From Massilia sp. YIM B02443 (GTDB lineage Bacteria; Pseudomonadota; Gammaproteobacteria; Burkholderiales; Burkholderiaceae_D), in NCBI RefSeq assembly GCF_030411955.1, contig NZ_JASNRA010000001.1, forward strand, positions 434,001 to 498,000: DNA of 64,000 bases. The letters run 5' to 3'. A program made the position numbers and the translations under genes. Position 1 is the stretch's first letter. Each line of letters starts with the position of its first letter. The notes under the pieces were generated by a model, which saw only the letters and a list, made by a program, of their open reading frames with translations, did no database searches and was not told the DNA's origin. Below are positions 8,520 through 17,911 of the stretch, piece after piece.

Positions 8520-10109
8520 TTAGCTCGCGATCACCACCCGATTCTTGCCGCTATTCTTGGCTTGGTACATGGCCCCATCGGCGCGCTTCATCAGGCTGGC
8601 CTGCTCCTCGTGCGGATGGCGCAGCGCAACCCCGCACGAGAACGTGATCAGCATCTTTTCGTTATCGTGCAGGAAGAAATGCTTGGTCAGCTCGCGCTGC
8701 ACCCGCACCATCGCCGCCGCTGCCGCCTCGACGCTGGTCTCCGGCAGCAGGATCAGGAATTCCTCGCCGCCGAAGCGCGCGATCACGTCCACCGCGCGCA
8801 GCGTCTCGCGCACCACCTTCACCAGGTGGCGCAGGGCGGCGTCGCCGGCCATGTGGCCGTAGGTGTCGTTCAGGCGCTTGAAGTTGTCCAGGTCCAGCAA
8901 TGCCACGCACAGCGGCGTATTGCGGCGGTCGGCGCGCGCCGATTCGCGCTCGAAGACGTCGTCCAGGCCGCGCCGGTTCAGGCTGCCGGTCAACTGGTCT
9001 TCACGCACCAGCTCGCTCATATGCTGCAGCTCTGCTTCCAGCTCGCGGATCCGCAGTTCGGCGTCCTGCACCTCCTGGTGCGCCGCCAGCATGCGGTCGC
9101 GCGAAGCCAGCGCCTCGTCCTGCGCGGCGCGCGTCTCGCGCAGCACCTCGTCCAGCACGGCGTTGAGTTCGTCGATGTCGGCGGCGCCGGCGATCCGTTC
9201 CGACAGGCCGCCCAGCCTGGCGTGGTATTCGCCGCTCGAGGCGGCGGCCGAGCCGAGGCGGTCGATGAAGGTCGCCATCATGTTCTTCATGGTGGCGCGC
9301 ACGTCGGCGATGCCGTGCTTCAGGTGACCCTGCTTGATGATCACGTCCTTCAGGCTGCGCGTGGCGTCTTCCAGCGCGCGCGCGTCCAGGGGACCGGCGA
9401 TCAGGTCCTGCACCGCCAGCACCTGGCCGCGCATCCAGTTGTCGTCTTCCAATAAACCTTCGACGTTGTCGAGCAGCAGGCGGAACAGGCGCAGCAGCAG
9501 TTCCTGGCGCTCGGCGCCTTCGTCCTTGCGCAGTTCGATCTGGAAGCACAGTTGCTTGAGGCGCGCGGCGATGTCCTGCAGCTCGGCTTCGCCGACCGCA
9601 TTCTTGACCAGGGCGCCGAGCGCTTCGGCCTCGAGCACCATCTCGGGATTGCCGTCCAGCAGGGAGGCGCAGGCGAACGACAGGGTGCGCGCCAGCATCT
9701 CGCGCAGCAGGCGGGTATCGGGTTCTTCGGTGCCCAGCGCCATCACCGGCGTGTTGCGCCGCAGGTGACGCTCGGACAATTGCGCCAGCGCCTGGGTATA
9801 GCCGCTCCAGTCGGCGGTTTTCACGGCGCGCGCCATGCGCCGGCCGTAGTCCGACAGTTCGCCCGGGGTCTCCAGCAGGCGCCGCGCGAAAGCGGCCAGC
9901 ACTTCGCTCGCGCCATGGTCGGGCGCCGGCGGTGATGGCGATGGCGGTTCGGCACGCTTGGACGGTACACCCGCGATCTCGTCGTAGATGGCGCGGTAGG
10001 CGTCCGGCGTCGGCGCGATGCGGCGCGTGGCCAGGCGGCGGAACGCTTCGCGCGCGATGTCCGCCGGATTCAGCGTGGAATTGGCGGTGGGAGTGGTCGG
10101 AGTAGCCAT
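8520..10109 (-). CDS. Diguanylate cyclase (GGDEF domain)
   Basis: Predicted to make cyclic di-GMP from two GTP. The C-terminal third (about residues 360-529) is a GGDEF domain with an intact active-site motif, FGGEEFLILLPE. A product-inhibition I-site RAVD lies five residues before it, so feedback control is expected. The N-terminal 350 residues are helical, without transmembrane segments or a sensor domain I can name, and end in a coiled coil (EVQDAELRIRELEAELQHM). I chose the start MATPTTPTAN at 10109; an ATG 22 codons further upstream is possible but lacks a ribosome site. It lies upstream of the response regulator in the same orientation. Confidence 0.93.
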   Translation of the reverse strand: MATPTTPTANSTLNPADIAREAFRRLATRRIAPTPDAYRAIYDEIAGVPSKRAEPPSPSPPAPDHGASEVLAAFARRLLETPGELSDYGRRMARAVKTADWSGYTQALAQLSERHLRRNTPVMALGTEEPDTRLLREMLARTLSFACASLLDGNPEMVLEAEALGALVKNAVGEAELQDIAARLKQLCFQIELRKDEGAERQELLLRLFRLLLDNVEGLLEDDNWMRGQVLAVQDLIAGPLDARALEDATRSLKDVIIKQGHLKHGIADVRATMKNMMATFIDRLGSAAASSGEYHARLGGLSERIAGAADIDELNAVLDEVLRETRAAQDEALASRDRMLAAHQEVQDAELRIRELEAELQHMSELVREDQLTGSLNRRGLDDVFERESARADRRNTPLCVALLDLDNFKRLNDTYGHMAGDAALRHLVKVVRETLRAVDVIARFGGEEFLILLPETSVEAAAAAMVRVQRELTKHFFLHDNEKMLITFSCGVALRHPHEEQASLMKRADGAMYQAKNSGKNRVVIAS

Positions 10110-10229
10110 GGGATGCTGCGAGGACGGATTTGCCGGATTGGCGACATGATAAGCAGCTTTCTTGCCGCTTATCAATTAAAAAAGACGACAAGCACGATTA
10201 CGCCTCCGCCTTACAACAGAATGTCACAT

Positions 10230-10874
10230 TCAGTCGACCAGGCCGTTACGGATCGCGTAGGTGGTCAGTTCGGCGCTGGTCTTGAGCTGCATCTTCACCA
10301 AGAGGCGCGCGCGGTATTCGCTGACGGTCTTCACCGACAGCTTGAGCTCCTGCGCGATTTCGCTCACGGTGCGGCCCGACGCGATCATGGTCAGGGTCTG
10401 GTATTCGCGGTCCGACAGGCCTTCGTGCGGGGCCGCCTCGTGGTCGGCGCCGACCTGGCTGGCCAGGGTCTGGGCCAGCGCCGCGCTGACGTATTTCTGC
10501 CCGCCCGCCACCTGGCGGATCGCGGTCACCAGCTCGCGCGGCGCGCTCTGCTTGGTCAGATAGCCGGCGGCCCCGGCCTTGAGGGCGCGGATCGCGTACT
10601 GGTCTTCGCGGTGCATCGACAGCATCAGCACCGCCAGTTCGGGCTTGTCCTTCTTGATCTGCTTGAGCACCTCGATGCCGTTGCGGTCCGGCAGCGAGAT
10701 ATCCAGCAGCATCACGTGCGGCCGCGCCTTGCCCACCAGGCGCCCGGCGTCGAGGCCGGTCTCGGCTTCGCCGGCGACGACGATGTCGCGTTCTTCGGCC
10801 AGGATTTGCTTGAGTCCTGCGCGGACGATGGCGTGGTCATCGGCGATGAACACGCGGATAGTTTTCTCGGTCAT
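10230..10874 (-). CDS. NarL/FixJ-family response regulator
   Basis: 214 residues with a receiver domain (about 1-120; acidic pocket ADDH, phosphoacceptor Asp in LLDISLPDRNG, Lys in YLTKQS) and a C-terminal LuxR-type helix-turn-helix (LSDREYQTLTMIASGRTVSE and LSVKTVSEYRARL). It should bind DNA once phosphorylated by the adjacent kinase. The start ATG overlaps the stop of the kinase gene (ATGA), so the two are translationally coupled. The reading frame stays open far upstream, but that part is the antisense of the kinase gene and is not real protein. The stimulus and targets are unknown. Confidence 0.95.
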   Translation of the reverse strand: MTEKTIRVFIADDHAIVRAGLKQILAEERDIVVAGEAETGLDAGRLVGKARPHVMLLDISLPDRNGIEVLKQIKKDKPELAVLMLSMHREDQYAIRALKAGAAGYLTKQSAPRELVTAIRQVAGGQKYVSAALAQTLASQVGADHEAAPHEGLSDREYQTLTMIASGRTVSEIAQELKLSVKTVSEYRARLLVKMQLKTSAELTTYAIRNGLVD

Positions 10875-11989
10875 TCTTGTTCTTGTGCCGGGCGTCCGCT
10901 GCCCGAAGGAGACGGCGGCGCGGCCAGCCTGGTCTTGATGGTCACCATCGTGCCACCTCCTGGCCCCGCCGACAAGGCCAACGTTCCCTTCATCGCTGCG
11001 GCGCGCTCGCTCATGCCGCGCAGGCCGAAGGAGTGCGGCTTCAGGCGGTCGCTCGGGACCAGGCCGCGGCCGTTGTCGCACACGGTCAGGGTCAGGTGGC
11101 TGCGCTGGCGCCGCAGCGACACCGTGACCCGGGTCGCGCCGGCATGCTTGGCGATATTGGTCAGCGCCTCCTGGTAGACCCGGAACAGGGCGGTGGCGTG
11201 GTCGGGATCGAGCTCGACGTCGCCGTCCGGGCAGCGCATCACCACCGCGATGCCGGTCTGCTTCTCGAATTCGCGCGCCTGCCATTCGAGCGCCGCCACC
11301 AGGCCCAGGTCGAGCGTGCTGGGGCGCAGGTCGAGCGAGATGCGGTGCACCGCCTCGATGCTGCGGTCGACCAGGCCGTCGACGTAGGCGGCTTTTTCGA
11401 GCAGGCCAGGCTGGTCGTCGGGCAGGCGCGCCGCCAGCATTGCCAGCGCCATCTTGATCGCTGTCAGGTTGCCGCCCAGGTCGTCGTGCAGCTCGCGCGC
11501 GATGCGGGCGCGCTCGTCTTCCTTGGCCTGCTCGATGTGGGCGGTCAGTTCGAGCAGGCGCTCGTGCGAACGGCGCGCCGCTTCCTGCTCGTGACGGCTG
11601 GCGCTGATGTTGGTCATGATGCCGTCCCACTGTATCACGCCTTCGGGCAGCGCATGCGGCGTGGCGCGCAGGTTGATCCACTTGACGTCGTTCCAGGCGG
11701 CGATGCAGATGCGGCCTTCCCAGTTCCAGCTGCCCAAGGTGGTGGCGGAGGCGTGCATGGCGTCGCGGTAGCCCTGGCGGTCCTGGTCCAGGATCAGCGA
11801 TTCGAACAGGGACGGGTCGCGCTGCAGCGCGTCCACCGACAGGCCGAGCAGGGAGTGGCAGCCGTCGCTCAGGCTGGGGAAGGCGCTGCGCCCGTCCGGC
11901 CACAGCCGGAACTGGTAGACCAGGCCGGGCGGCTGGTGGGCGGCAGGCTGCGGCTCGGCGGGGGAAGATGCAGGCGAGGGCGTGCTCAT
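10871..11989 (-). CDS. DesK/NarX-type sensor histidine kinase
   Basis: 372 residues, soluble, with no membrane segment. The N-terminal half (about 20-150) looks like a PAS fold (VYQFRLWPDGRSAFPSLSDG). A HisKA_3 dimerisation and phosphoacceptor segment follows with the His in RARIARELHDDLGG. The HATPase domain carries the NIAKHAGAT N-box, VCDNGRGL and FGLRGMSERA. It should phosphorylate the response regulator encoded immediately downstream. AGAGAC precedes the ATG at 11989. It would sense a cytoplasmic signal through the PAS-like part; the signal is unknown. Confidence 0.93.
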   Translation of the reverse strand: MSTPSPASSPAEPQPAAHQPPGLVYQFRLWPDGRSAFPSLSDGCHSLLGLSVDALQRDPSLFESLILDQDRQGYRDAMHASATTLGSWNWEGRICIAAWNDVKWINLRATPHALPEGVIQWDGIMTNISASRHEQEAARRSHERLLELTAHIEQAKEDERARIARELHDDLGGNLTAIKMALAMLAARLPDDQPGLLEKAAYVDGLVDRSIEAVHRISLDLRPSTLDLGLVAALEWQAREFEKQTGIAVVMRCPDGDVELDPDHATALFRVYQEALTNIAKHAGATRVTVSLRRQRSHLTLTVCDNGRGLVPSDRLKPHSFGLRGMSERAAAMKGTLALSAGPGGGTMVTIKTRLAAPPSPSGSGRPAQEQE

Positions 11990-12086
11990 CGTTTGTCTCT
12001 CTGGTTGTGGCCGCACGCGACGGATGTTGGCAACATGATACGGCAAACGCGCCGCGATTCCCGTGAACTCTCGTTACAATGGCGTC

Positions 12087-12656
<570 letters not shown>

Positions 12657-12724
12657 AAGCGGTGTCGACTGGTAAGATGGTGGATGCTTTCCCAGAATCC
12701 TTCCCCATCTTTCCTGGCCGCCGC

Positions 12725-13318
12725 ATGAACCAATCCCACGACACCGCGCACGCCGATGCGCTGGCCGCCCTGCGCGCCGCCACCGGCGCGCGTCACGAAC
12801 GGCTCGACGGCGGCATGCCGCTGGCGCGGCCCGAGCCCGACCTCACCGACTACGCCGCGCACCTGACCATGGTGCGCGACTGGCTGCTGCCGCTCAAGGC
12901 GTGGCTGGGGCGATTCCACGACGGTCCGCAGGCAGCCCTGCCGGCGGTGGCGCATGTGGCGCTGATCGAGGCCGACCTGCACGGCCCCGGCATGCCGCCG
13001 GCAGCCGCGCCGCGCCATCCTCCCGCACCATCGCCCGAGGGCTGGCCGCTGGACGCCAGCGCCGCTTACCGCTGGGGCGTGTGCTATGTAATCGAAGGTT
13101 CGCAATTGGGCGGCAAGGTGCTGTACGGGCGCCTGGCCGAGCGGCTGGCGCCGCATCCGCTGCGTTATCTGCGTGGAGAAGACGCCGGTCCCGGCCCGCG
13201 CTGGCGCGCGTTCATGGGGGCGTTGAAGGCCGAGGTGACGACGCCGGAGCAGATTGCCGAAGCGTGCAAGGGTGCGTGCGATGCGTTCGACAGCATCCTG
13301 GCGGTGAGCAAGGCGTAG
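12725..13318 (+). CDS. Biliverdin-producing heme oxygenase
   Basis: 197 residues of the bacterial heme oxygenase family, which opens heme to biliverdin, CO and iron. The proximal histidine lies in ATGARHERLD. The distal helix motif GSQLGGKVLY follows YRWGVCYVIE. Length and motif order match short bacterial enzymes often paired with bacteriophytochromes, but no phytochrome gene is next to it here. The start at 12725 excludes an upstream extension that overlaps greB. The stop codon lies inside the first arm of a dispersed inverted repeat. A role in iron acquisition or chromophore supply is possible; the sequence does not decide. Confidence 0.88.
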   Translation: MNQSHDTAHADALAALRAATGARHERLDGGMPLARPEPDLTDYAAHLTMVRDWLLPLKAWLGRFHDGPQAALPAVAHVALIEADLHGPGMPPAAAPRHPPAPSPEGWPLDASAAYRWGVCYVIEGSQLGGKVLYGRLAERLAPHPLRYLRGEDAGPGPRWRAFMGALKAEVTTPEQIAEACKGACDAFDSILAVSKA

Positions 13319-13427
13319 GGTTGGCGGCTCTGCCGCCGACGCGTCGATTGTTATCAGCTCCGCTACCGTGCCGGATGATCTCGCTGCCAACCATCATCGC
13401 GTCGGCGGCGGAGCCGCCAACCCTACG
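13314..13427. repeat. Paired 30-bp inverted repeats (REP-like element), copy 1
   Basis: Two 30-base arms in inverted orientation, at 13314-13343 and 13398-13427, separated by 54 bases. Each arm reads CGTAGGGTTGGCGGC...GCCGACGCG and can fold into its own GC hairpin. The element fills the gap between the convergent heme oxygenase and spoT genes and could stabilise or end both transcripts. The same arms recur at 16789-16880. Confidence 0.88.
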
Positions 13428-13459
13428 GGGTAAGCATGCGCCCGCATGGGCGCCGAACA

Positions 13460-15706
13460 TTACGTCCGCTCGCGCTCCACGCGATTGACCCCGGTCACCC
13501 GCCGCAGATTGCGGATCAATTGCGCCAGATGCACCCGATCCTGTACCTGGATCGTGAAGCGCAGCTGGGTCATCGTGCCTTCGTCGTCCTCATCCATGCC
13601 GACGTAGGTGATGTTGGCGTCCGACTCGCCGATCTCGGCCGCCACGCGCGCCAGGATGCCTTTCTCGTTGTTGATGAGCAGACGGATCCGGGTCTCGAAG
13701 CGGCGGTTCAATTCCTCGCCCCACTGCACCGCGATCCAGCGGTCCGGCTCCTTGGCGCGCACGCGCTTGGCCGGTACGCAGTCGCAGGTGTGTACCACCA
13801 GGCCCTGGTCGCGCCGCAATTGGCCGATGATCTGGTCGCCGGGAATCGGCAGGCAGCATGGCGCCAGCTGCACCGCCACGCCTTCGCTGCCGTAGATCGT
13901 CACCGGCGCCACGTCGCCGGCCGGCAGCGGCTGGTGCGACGGCAGCAGGTCCGGGTCGCCTTCCATCAAACCGAAGATATGGCGCGCCACCAGGGCCGGC
14001 ATGCGCTTGCCGATGCCGATGTCGGCGTACAGCTCGTCCATCGTGTTGGCCGAGGATTCGGCCAGCAGCTTGGCGACGGTCGCTTCCGGCAGCTCGGGCT
14101 TGATGTTGCGCACCGCCAGCGATTGCGCCAGCAGTTCGCGGCCCAGTTCGCTCGATTCGTTGACGTCGACCGTGCGCAGGTGGTGGCGGATCGCCGAACG
14201 TGCCTTGCCGGTGCGGACAAAACTGAGCCAGGTCGGGCTCGGACGCGATTCGGTGTCGGTCAGGATCTCGACGATGTCGCCGTTGTGCAGCTCGGTGCGC
14301 AGCGGCTGTTCTTCGTTGTTGATCTTGACGCCCACCGTGTGGTCGCCGATGCCAGTGTGGATCGAGTAGGCGAAGTCGAGCGCCGTGGCGCCGCGCGGCA
14401 GGGCGATGATCTTCGACTTGGGCGTAAACACGTACACCGAATCCGGGAACAGGTCGACCTTCACGTGCTCGAGGAATTCGGCCGAGTCGCCGGTCTGCTG
14501 CTGGATGTCGAGCAGCGACTGCAGCCAGGCGTGGGTGCGCTGCTGCAGGTCGGACAGATTCGAGTCGCCGGTTTTATACAACCAGTGCGCCGCCACGCCG
14601 CTCTCGGCGGTGCGGTGCATGTCCTGGGTGCGGATCTGGAATTCGACCGGGGTGCCGTAGGGGCCTATCAGGGTGGTGTGCAGCGACTGGTAGCCGTTGA
14701 TCTTGCCGATCGCGATGTAGTCCTTGAACTTGCCCGGCATCGGTTTGTACAGCGCGTGCAGGGCGCCCAGCGCCACGTAACAGTTGGGCACGCTATCCAC
14801 GACCACGCGGAAGCCGTACACGTCCAGCACCTGCGAGAACGACAGGTGCTTGTTGCGCATCTTCTTGTAGATGCCGAACAGCGTCTTTTCGCGGCCGTCG
14901 ACCTCGAACTGCAGGCCGCTGCTGGCCAGCTGGGTCTTGACCGACTCCATGATCTTCTTGACCACTTCGCGCCGGTTGCCGCGCGCGGCCTTGATCGCCT
15001 TCGACAGGGTCTGGTAGCGCAGCGGATACAGGTGCGAGAAGGCCAGGTCCTGCAGCTCGCGGTAGATGTTGTTCAGGCCGAGGCGGTGGGCGATCGGCAC
15101 GTACACTTCCATCGTCTCGCCGGCGATGCGGCGTTTCTTGGCCGGCACCATGAAGCCGAGCGTGCGCATATTGTGCAGGCGGTCGGCCAGCTTGATCAGG
15201 ATGACGCGCACGTCCGAGGCCATGGCCAGCAGCATCTTGCGGAAGTTTTCCGCCTGCGCCTCGAGCTGGCTCTGGAATTCGATTTTTTCGAGCTTGGACA
15301 GGCCGTCGACCAGGTTCGCGACCTGGGCGCCGAAGCGCTCGATCAGTTCGTCCTTCTTGACGTCCTGGTCTTCGATCACGTCGTGCAGCAGGGCGGCCAT
15401 GATGGCCTGGGCGTCGAGCTTCCACTCGGCGCAGATTTCCGCGACCGCGATCGGATGGGAGATATACGGCTCGCCCGACTTGCGGACCTGGCCCAGGTGC
15501 ATTTCGTCAGAGAAGCGGTAGGCTTCCTTGACCTTTTTCAGTTCGGCGGGGGTAAGGTACTCGGACAGCTTGGCGATCAGCTGCGTCACCGACGCGACAC
15601 CGGGAACGGCGGCGGTCTCGATATAGTCCGGTGGACGGTTATCGGCGCGCCGTTCCTTTTGAACGGGGTTGCGTGGTTGAGTCGAGTCCGGGGGAAACAG
15701 GTTCAT
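13460..15706 (-). CDS. spoT: Bifunctional (p)ppGpp synthetase/hydrolase SpoT
   Basis: A 748-residue RelA/SpoT-family enzyme that sets the level of the stringent-response alarmone. Domain order is N-terminal HD hydrolase (intact HDVIED, so hydrolysis is expected), synthetase (VYGFRVVVDSVPNCYVALG, KDYIAIGKINGYQSLHT), TGS (residues about 415-480, VFTPKSKIIALPRGATALD), a helical region and a C-terminal ACT domain ending NRVERERT. The usual length is about 700-750. It follows gmk and rpoZ in the conserved gmk-rpoZ-spoT order, 87 bp after rpoZ. Confidence 0.95.
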   Translation of the reverse strand: MNLFPPDSTQPRNPVQKERRADNRPPDYIETAAVPGVASVTQLIAKLSEYLTPAELKKVKEAYRFSDEMHLGQVRKSGEPYISHPIAVAEICAEWKLDAQAIMAALLHDVIEDQDVKKDELIERFGAQVANLVDGLSKLEKIEFQSQLEAQAENFRKMLLAMASDVRVILIKLADRLHNMRTLGFMVPAKKRRIAGETMEVYVPIAHRLGLNNIYRELQDLAFSHLYPLRYQTLSKAIKAARGNRREVVKKIMESVKTQLASSGLQFEVDGREKTLFGIYKKMRNKHLSFSQVLDVYGFRVVVDSVPNCYVALGALHALYKPMPGKFKDYIAIGKINGYQSLHTTLIGPYGTPVEFQIRTQDMHRTAESGVAAHWLYKTGDSNLSDLQQRTHAWLQSLLDIQQQTGDSAEFLEHVKVDLFPDSVYVFTPKSKIIALPRGATALDFAYSIHTGIGDHTVGVKINNEEQPLRTELHNGDIVEILTDTESRPSPTWLSFVRTGKARSAIRHHLRTVDVNESSELGRELLAQSLAVRNIKPELPEATVAKLLAESSANTMDELYADIGIGKRMPALVARHIFGLMEGDPDLLPSHQPLPAGDVAPVTIYGSEGVAVQLAPCCLPIPGDQIIGQLRRDQGLVVHTCDCVPAKRVRAKEPDRWIAVQWGEELNRRFETRIRLLINNEKGILARVAAEIGESDANITYVGMDEDDEGTMTQLRFTIQVQDRVHLAQLIRNLRRVTGVNRVERERT

Positions 15707-15793
15707 ACTTTAATCGTCAATCCGTGGTGAGTACAGAATAGCAGAAGACGGGATGACGCAGATTCGGAGCAAAACTCGGGCAACCCCGAGTAA

Positions 15794-15997
15794 TTACATC
15801 GGGACTTTCTTCAGCATTTCCAGGCCGACTTTACCGGCGGCGATTTCGCGCAGGGCGACCACGGTCGGCTTGTCCTTGGCTTCGACCTTCGGGGTGTGGC
15901 CCTGCAGCAGCTGGCGTGCGCGGTAGGTCGCGGCCAGGGTCAGCTGGAAGCGGTTCGGGACGTTCTTGAGGCAGTCTTCGATGGTGATGCGGGCCAT
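15794..15997 (-). CDS. rpoZ: RNA polymerase omega subunit
   Basis: The small omega subunit that helps RNA polymerase assembly and contributes to the ppGpp site. The 67 residues [20 protein letters not shown]... and the family core YRARQLLQG are present; length is normal for betaproteobacteria. It sits between gmk (68 bp upstream) and spoT (87 bp downstream). Confidence 0.97.
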   Translation of the reverse strand: MARITIEDCLKNVPNRFQLTLAATYRARQLLQGHTPKVEAKDKPTVVALREIAAGKVGLEMLKKVPM

Positions 15998-16065
15998 GTG
16001 GTGCTCCTAATGAAGGATATAAACAAGTACAGCGCGCCCAGATATGTCAATAAGGGCGCGCGGAA

Positions 16066-16713
16066 TCAGGATTGCGGTTGTTGCGCGTGGATACCCAGCT
16101 GGGCAAACAGCGCCGCGTTGCGCGCCGCCTGCTGGGCGAATCGGCAACGTGTCGCTTTGACAATCGCCTGCAGTTCGGCCAGGGCGACGTTGAACTCTTC
16201 GTTGATGATAGCATATTCGAACTCGGGAGCGTGAGCCATCTCGCCCCCGGCCGCCAGCAGACGACGGGTGATGATGTGCGGTTCGTCGGTGCCGCGCTTG
16301 TGCAGCCGCTCTTCCAGCGCCTCGATCGACGGCGGCAAAATGAAAATGCCGGCCGCGTCCGGGAACAGCTTCTTCACCTGGCGCGCGCCCTGCCAGTCGA
16401 TCTCGAGCAGGATGTCGGTGCCGTTCTTCATTTCGTTTTCCACGGTCAGGCGGCTGGTGCCGTAGTAATTACCGTGCACCTCGGCCCATTCCAGGAATTC
16501 GCCGCGCTCGGCGCGATTCACGAAATCCTCGGCGCTGGTGAAGTGGTAGTGCTGGCCATCGAGCTCGCCAGGGCGCGGCTGGCGCGTGGTGGTCGAGATC
16601 GACAGCTTGATGCCCGGCTCCTGGGCCAGCAGGGCGTTGACCAGGCTCGACTTGCCGGCGCCGGACGGGGCGGCGACGATGAACAGGCTGCCGGAGAAAG
16701 CGTGTGGGAGCAT
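16066..16713 (-). CDS. gmk: Guanylate kinase
   Basis: Phosphorylates GMP to GDP with ATP. The 215-residue protein has the P-loop [11 protein letters not shown] near the N-terminus, the GMP-binding stretch [19 protein letters not shown], and [17 protein letters not shown] precedes the ATG at 16713, which starts [11 protein letters not shown]; a longer frame upstream overlaps the intergenic repeat area and is not conserved. First gene of gmk-rpoZ-spoT. Confidence 0.96.
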   Translation of the reverse strand: MLPHAFSGSLFIVAAPSGAGKSSLVNALLAQEPGIKLSISTTTRQPRPGELDGQHYHFTSAEDFVNRAERGEFLEWAEVHGNYYGTSRLTVENEMKNGTDILLEIDWQGARQVKKLFPDAAGIFILPPSIEALEERLHKRGTDEPHIITRRLLAAGGEMAHAPEFEYAIINEEFNVALAELQAIVKATRCRFAQQAARNAALFAQLGIHAQQPQS

Positions 16714-16788
16714 GGGGGATTCCTTTGTTAATGCGGCTTCAATGCGCGGTTGCGTTGCGAGCGTGATGTCGCGACATGTCATGTTAAC

Positions 16789-16880
16789 GTTGAACGCGTC
16801 GGCGGCGTAGCCGCCAACCCTACGAATGCGGCAACATGCATCAACGTAGGGTTGACGGGTTCCCCGTCGACGCGTTCAAC
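16789..16880. repeat. Paired inverted repeats (REP-like element), copy 2
   Basis: Two 36-base arms, 16789-16824 and 16845-16880, in inverted orientation around a 20-base spacer. The outer ends are GTTGAACGCG and CGCGTTCAAC. Both arms contain the CGTAGGGTTG core seen at 13314-13427. The hairpin centres differ between arms but remain self-complementary, a sign that the fold is kept. It lies between yicC and gmk. Confidence 0.88.
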
Positions 16881-16930
16881 CGGCTCGAATTCGGCCGATC
16901 ATTTCTTATTTCCGGATCACTCCGGCGTCA

Positions 16931-17833
16931 TTACTCGAGATTCTGCACCTGCTCGCGCATCTGCTCGATCAGCAGTTTCAATTCCATCGACGCATCCGCC
17001 AATTCCTTGACCGACGCCTTGGCGCCCAGCGTATTGGCTTCGCGATTCAGTTCCTGCATCATGAAGTCCAGGCGCTTGCCGACCTGGCCGCCTTTTTTCA
17101 GGATGTGGCGCGTTTCGTTCAGGTGCGCCGACAGGCGCGACAATTCTTCCGAGACGTCGATCCGGATCCCGTACAAGGTCACTTCCTGGCGAATCCGCTC
17201 CAGCACTTCCTGGCGCGTCAAGGTCGACGGATTGCCGTGGCCGGCCAGGCCCAATGCATCCTGCATGCGCTCGATCGCCTTGTGCTGGAATTGCGCGATC
17301 ACTTGCGGAATCAAGGGCGTGATGCGCTTGACGATCACTTCCATCGCGTCGATGCGCGACTGCAGCATGGCTTCCAGCGCCGCGCCTTCGCGCTTGCGGC
17401 TGTCCACAAAAGCGGCGATGGTGGTGGCGGTGAGGGCGGCCACGTCGGCCTGCAGCGACTCCTGGCCGATGGTCGATTCCTCGACCACGCCCGGCCAGCG
17501 CAGCAGCTCGGCGACCGTCATCGGCGCGGCCTGGGCGAAGTGGTTCGCCACCTCGACCTGCAGCCGCGCCAGGTCGGCCAGCAGCGCGTGGTTCAGGGCC
17601 TGCGAGCCGCCGCTGGCCTTGCGGCCGAACGACAGGCGCACCTCGACCTTGCCGCGCGTGATGGCGGCCATGATCGCCGAACGCAGGTCGGGTTCCAGCG
17701 CGCGCAATTCATCGTTGATGCGGAACTGCAGATCGAGGAAACGCGAATTGACGCTCTTGATTTCGATCGTGAGGGTTCCGGCAGCGCCTTCGCTGGTGGC
17801 GACCGCATAACCTGTCATGCTTGAAATGCTCAA
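16931..17833 (-). CDS. yicC: YicC family endoribonuclease
   Basis: A 300-residue protein of the YicC/YloC family. It begins MSISSMTGYAVATSEG, the diagnostic N-terminus, and ends with the conserved helical region VGKRLDFMMQELNREANTLG. Family members have been reported as endoribonucleases acting on small RNA and mRNA. It is upstream of gmk, a common neighbour, with a repeat element in between. It is divergent from the kinase gene at 17912. Confidence 0.94.
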   Translation of the reverse strand: MSISSMTGYAVATSEGAAGTLTIEIKSVNSRFLDLQFRINDELRALEPDLRSAIMAAITRGKVEVRLSFGRKASGGSQALNHALLADLARLQVEVANHFAQAAPMTVAELLRWPGVVEESTIGQESLQADVAALTATTIAAFVDSRKREGAALEAMLQSRIDAMEVIVKRITPLIPQVIAQFQHKAIERMQDALGLAGHGNPSTLTRQEVLERIRQEVTLYGIRIDVSEELSRLSAHLNETRHILKKGGQVGKRLDFMMQELNREANTLGAKASVKELADASMELKLLIEQMREQVQNLE

Positions 17834-17911
17834 TGGGATCCCCGGTTTTTATTCTTTACAAAGCCGACATTTATCCACACAATCGCCCTGTTTAGCAAGG
17901 AAACCCTTTGG

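Noticed and set aside
13319-13459. A possible CRISPR-like repeat array
   Set aside because: Only two arms in inverted orientation with self-complementary hairpins; no regular spacers and no cas genes.
13436-15730. A 764-codon plus-strand open frame
   Set aside because: Antisense of spoT; the minus-strand protein has all SpoT domains.
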